A program made the position numbers and the translations under genes. A stretch of DNA of 10,025 bases from Coemansia sp. RSA 922 (Eukaryota; Kickxellomycota; Kickxellomycetes; Kickxellales; Kickxellaceae): contig JANBQS010000959.1 in assembly GCA_027577415.1 (NCBI GenBank), positions 1-10,025 on the forward strand. The letters run 5' to 3'. The notes under the pieces were generated by a model. The model saw only the letters and a list, made by a program, of their open reading frames with translations, did not search any database and was not told the origin of the DNA. Positions 8,145-10,025 of this stretch are shown in pieces (position 1 is the stretch's first letter; each line of letters opens with the position of its first letter).

Positions 8145-9785
8145 ATGACTGGCGATAACTGCGGCGGAGCTAGTCGCCATCGCCGTCAACGACTATTCTA
8201 CGAGGCGTGTATTCCAGCCCTGCTACTCACCTTGCTTGCATGTCGTTACGGCGTGCCTCCCAGCAGTAATAGCACCGTGCTGTGCGCGGTAGCCCTTGCT
8301 CTCTCGCTATCATCGTTGGTGCTCCGGCTGGTCTGGAGCAACAAAGACAGCATCCAACCACATGTGTATAGACCTGGAGCTGATGACGGCGCTGTGTGGG
8401 GCAGCCTTTTGGTACCAATATCAGTACTCGCCACTAGCGTTGGGGCAGAGGCTGGCATGGAGGCGATTCGTCTACACCCGGCCATAGTCCTTTCCCTGGG
8501 CATGTCAGCAACATTCACGGCTCACTACCAGTGGTCGCGTATAGGGAAGACCGCCCTTTACGCTGAGGCATCCTGCTTCATATGGATGCTCTGGCTAGCA
8601 TGCACTGTGGCGGTCGGCTACGCTGGCAAATCGGCGTTTGGCGATGCCTTTGGGCTAACACAAGCAATCGCCGTGCTTTTGATAGTCTCCGTTGCGCAGC
8701 ATATGTGGAGGAATGAGATTCTAAGGAGCTTGCCGCGCAGTTTTACGATGGGCGAAGCTGCGGTGTTCGCCCAGGGTCTGACTCTGGCTGCAGTGGATTT
8801 TGCTATACAGGTAGGCTACAGACTACGGAGTGATGAGTCGGACAGTGCTTACTGGGAGTCGAATATGCATGTTTTGTGCTTAGAAGCTGTTGTTCTGGGT
8901 CTGTGGATGGCGGGTAGCGTGCTGGCGCGCGTAATGGCTACTGGCATACTTGGGAAGCGGGCGCGTAGGGGCATCCCGGGGCTAACGGTGCTTGGCTCGG
9001 TGCTTGGCGGATTTGGAGTGCTGGCGCTGGCGCTAGTATCGTATATCTCGCAGATCAACCCTATCCGCTGGATACTCGCCACAGCCTTCGGCTCAGCCGC
9101 GCATATCGCCGTACTGGCATACTGGGTCGCTCTGCTCGCCGTGGCAGGCGCCATATACGCAGTGGCTCAGGGCGACGTATCCGAAAGCACAAAGTTTATG
9201 CTCCATGTTAAGCGCAAGTCGTACCACGTCTTGGCTGCCCTAATGTTTGTACCTGGGTGGGTGTATGCGCGTCCGCTTTTATACATGAGCTTTGCCGTAG
9301 CCGCTGCAGGCTTCGTAGTGGCTGAGTGTATGCGGGCCTTGGATCTGGGACCCTGCAGCACGTCCATCGATGGGTTTATGCGCCGCTTCATCGATTACCG
9401 AGACGCAGGGCCCGTAGTCACCGCTCACTTTTACTTGCTACTCGGATGCGCACTGCCCGTGTGGCTGGGCCACGACTCTGTGGCTAGTCTGGCTGGCGTG
9501 CTGTCTCTGGGCGTGGCTGACACTGCTGCCTCGTTGGTGGGCATGAAGCTGGGCCGTGCGAGGTGGCCAGGCACGACCAAGACAGTCGAGGGCACTGTTG
9601 CGTTCTGCCTTAGTCTGCTGGTAGCCATTGGCGTTGTTCTGCGGCTGAAAGGTGACGTGGGCGTAGGCTGGTACTGGTATGCCCAGGTGTCGGTGGTAGT
9701 GGGGGTGCTGGAGGCATGGACTGAGCAGAATGACAACTTGGTCGTCCCGCTGTGCATGTACGCGCTTATGCAGGCATTGCCTTGA
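8145..9785 (+). CDS. SEC59: Dolichol kinase (Sec59/DOLK family)
   Basis: The enzyme phosphorylates dolichol with CTP in the ER membrane to give dolichyl phosphate, the lipid carrier for N-glycosylation, O-mannosylation and GPI anchors. The 546-residue length fits the family (yeast Sec59 519, human DOLK 538). Around 15-17 hydrophobic segments can be seen, from residue 20 to the C-terminus. Family motifs appear in order: PRSFTMGEA (197-205), KRKSYHVL (356-363), RALDLGP (397-403), and the CTP-binding loop with D459, A462, G466, G470, W474-P475, K479-T480 and E482-G483. EAWTEQNDNLVVPL closes the protein at 523-536. ATG 8145 is the first start after an in-frame TAA at 8127-8129. Its context is weak (C at -3), but the 16 preceding residues before the first membrane segment are ordinary. 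No intron is needed. One oddity is Ala458 just before the loop Asp, where Gly is usual. Confidence 0.94.
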   Translation: MTGDNCGGASRHRRQRLFYEACIPALLLTLLACRYGVPPSSNSTVLCAVALALSLSSLVLRLVWSNKDSIQPHVYRPGADDGAVWGSLLVPISVLATSVGAEAGMEAIRLHPAIVLSLGMSATFTAHYQWSRIGKTALYAEASCFIWMLWLACTVAVGYAGKSAFGDAFGLTQAIAVLLIVSVAQHMWRNEILRSLPRSFTMGEAAVFAQGLTLAAVDFAIQVGYRLRSDESDSAYWESNMHVLCLEAVVLGLWMAGSVLARVMATGILGKRARRGIPGLTVLGSVLGGFGVLALALVSYISQINPIRWILATAFGSAAHIAVLAYWVALLAVAGAIYAVAQGDVSESTKFMLHVKRKSYHVLAALMFVPGWVYARPLLYMSFAVAAAGFVVAECMRALDLGPCSTSIDGFMRRFIDYRDAGPVVTAHFYLLLGCALPVWLGHDSVASLAGVLSLGVADTAASLVGMKLGRARWPGTTKTVEGTVAFCLSLLVAIGVVLRLKGDVGVGWYWYAQVSVVVGVLEAWTEQNDNLVVPLCMYALMQALP

Positions 9786-9907
9786 GGCTTTACGCATGGA
9801 GCTTAAGCGAAACCCTTGAGGTCTAGAGGCTTTTGGTGCTTTCTAGCGCTTTCTGGCCTTTTTTTTTTCCACCATCCCCCAAAAACATGCTCTGATGGGG
9901 AGGCTTT
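9784..9907 (+). repeat. Three dispersed copies of GAGGCTTT
   Basis: The octamer occurs at 9784-9791 (overlapping the SEC59 stop), 9826-9833 and 9900-9907. CTTGAGG also repeats at 9781-9787 and 9815-9821. Three copies of one 8-mer in about 125 bp is more than expected by chance. Whether this is a 3'-end element, a promoter element or old duplication cannot be told from the sequence. Confidence 0.6.
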
Positions 9908-9932
9908 CGGATGAGGGGGCGGGTGGAAGCTC
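9786..9932. other. Spacer downstream of SEC59 with a T10 run and short repeats
   Basis: These 147 bp follow the SEC59 stop. They contain a 10-bp tandem pair (GCTTTCTAGC 9838-9847, GCTTTCTGGC 9848-9857) that runs into T10 at 9859-9868, then C-rich and G-rich patches (9869-9881, 9897-9926). A U-rich 3' end for SEC59 fits, but no AATAAA is seen. If a gene starts at 9933, this stretch is also its promoter. The minus-strand frame crossing it is a shadow of A/T runs. Confidence 0.45.
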
Positions 9933-10025
9933 ATGGATCTTTTTTTGCAGATTCCATGGGCCAAAAAGGCGTCAAAGAAAAAAAAGGCGCCCAATGAAGA
10001 TTCTAGATGCTGCGAGAAATGGAAA
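9933..10025 (+). CDS. Possible start of an unrecognised gene (cut by right edge)
   Basis: A frame opens after an in-frame TGA at 9912-9914, begins with ATG 9933 and stays open for 31 codons to the window edge. It begins MDLFLQIPWAKKAS, continues with a Lys-rich patch (KKKK at residues 15-18), then an acidic/polar stretch and CCEKWK. The composition is protein-like and could include a nuclear-localisation-type basic patch, but I recognise no family. The start context is weak (C at -3, G at +4). Alternatively CTTTTTTTGCAG, ending at 9950, could be a 3' splice site. The same frame would then be an internal exon or would begin elsewhere. A chance open frame of this length is also possible. Confidence 0.35.
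   Translation, partial: MDLFLQIPWAKKASKKKKAPNEDSRCCEKWK

Noticed and set aside
9803..9994. 63-codon minus-strand frame near the right edge
   Set aside because: Its Phe and Lys runs come from poly-A and poly-T tracts, it has no recognisable domain, and it conflicts with the better plus-strand frame at 9933.
1..10025. tRNA, rRNA, transposon, CRISPR array or a novel defence-type system
   Set aside because: The gaps between genes are 147-323 bp with no cloverleaf, terminal repeats or spaced repeats, and the recognised genes are eukaryotic housekeeping genes.

Overview
This is nuclear DNA from a fungus. The evidence is a single-chain NADH-type glutamate synthase (alpha and beta regions fused, with an N-terminal propeptide), a Sec59-type dolichol kinase, and one intron with a textbook fungal signal set (GTATG donor, TACTAAC branch site, TAG acceptor). 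A ZUFSP/ZUP1-type deubiquitinase gene argues against budding yeast, which to my knowledge lacks that family. Coding DNA is moderately GC-rich. Intergenic DNA is short, AT-rich and full of A and T runs. Short spacers and few introns suggest a compact genome. An early-diverging (zygomycete-type) lineage is possible, but the window alone does not prove it.

Layout, left to right. Bases 1-266 (-) hold the N-terminus of a gene running off the left edge. It has a Glu/Gln/Pro-rich start, and a KARAIAAKLG stretch recalls the lead-in to KH-domain RNA-binding proteins. Bases 267-417 are a 151-bp AT-rich spacer. Bases 418-6656 (-) are GLT1, glutamate synthase, in two exons separated by a 119-nt intron at 5787-5905; the spliced product is 2039 residues. 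Bases 6657-6979 are the GLT1 upstream region, with clustered GATAA and TGACTC motifs of the kind bound by nitrogen and amino-acid control factors in other fungi. Bases 6980-7897 (-) are a ZUP1/Mug105-type C78 peptidase that begins with a SUMO-interaction-like motif. Bases 7898-8144 are a short divergent promoter. Bases 8145-9785 (+) are SEC59, dolichol kinase. Bases 9786-9932 are a spacer with three copies of GAGGCTTT. Bases 9933-10025 (+) are the possible start of another gene, cut by the right edge.

The genes are housekeeping genes without a shared pathway: ammonium assimilation (GLT1), lipid-carrier supply for protein glycosylation (SEC59), ubiquitin/SUMO signalling (ZUP1-like) and probably RNA binding (left edge). 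I see no tRNA, rRNA, transposon, CRISPR array or viral remnant. The feature most worth following up is the SUMO-interaction-like motif at the N-terminus of a zinc-finger-less ZUP1-type deubiquitinase.
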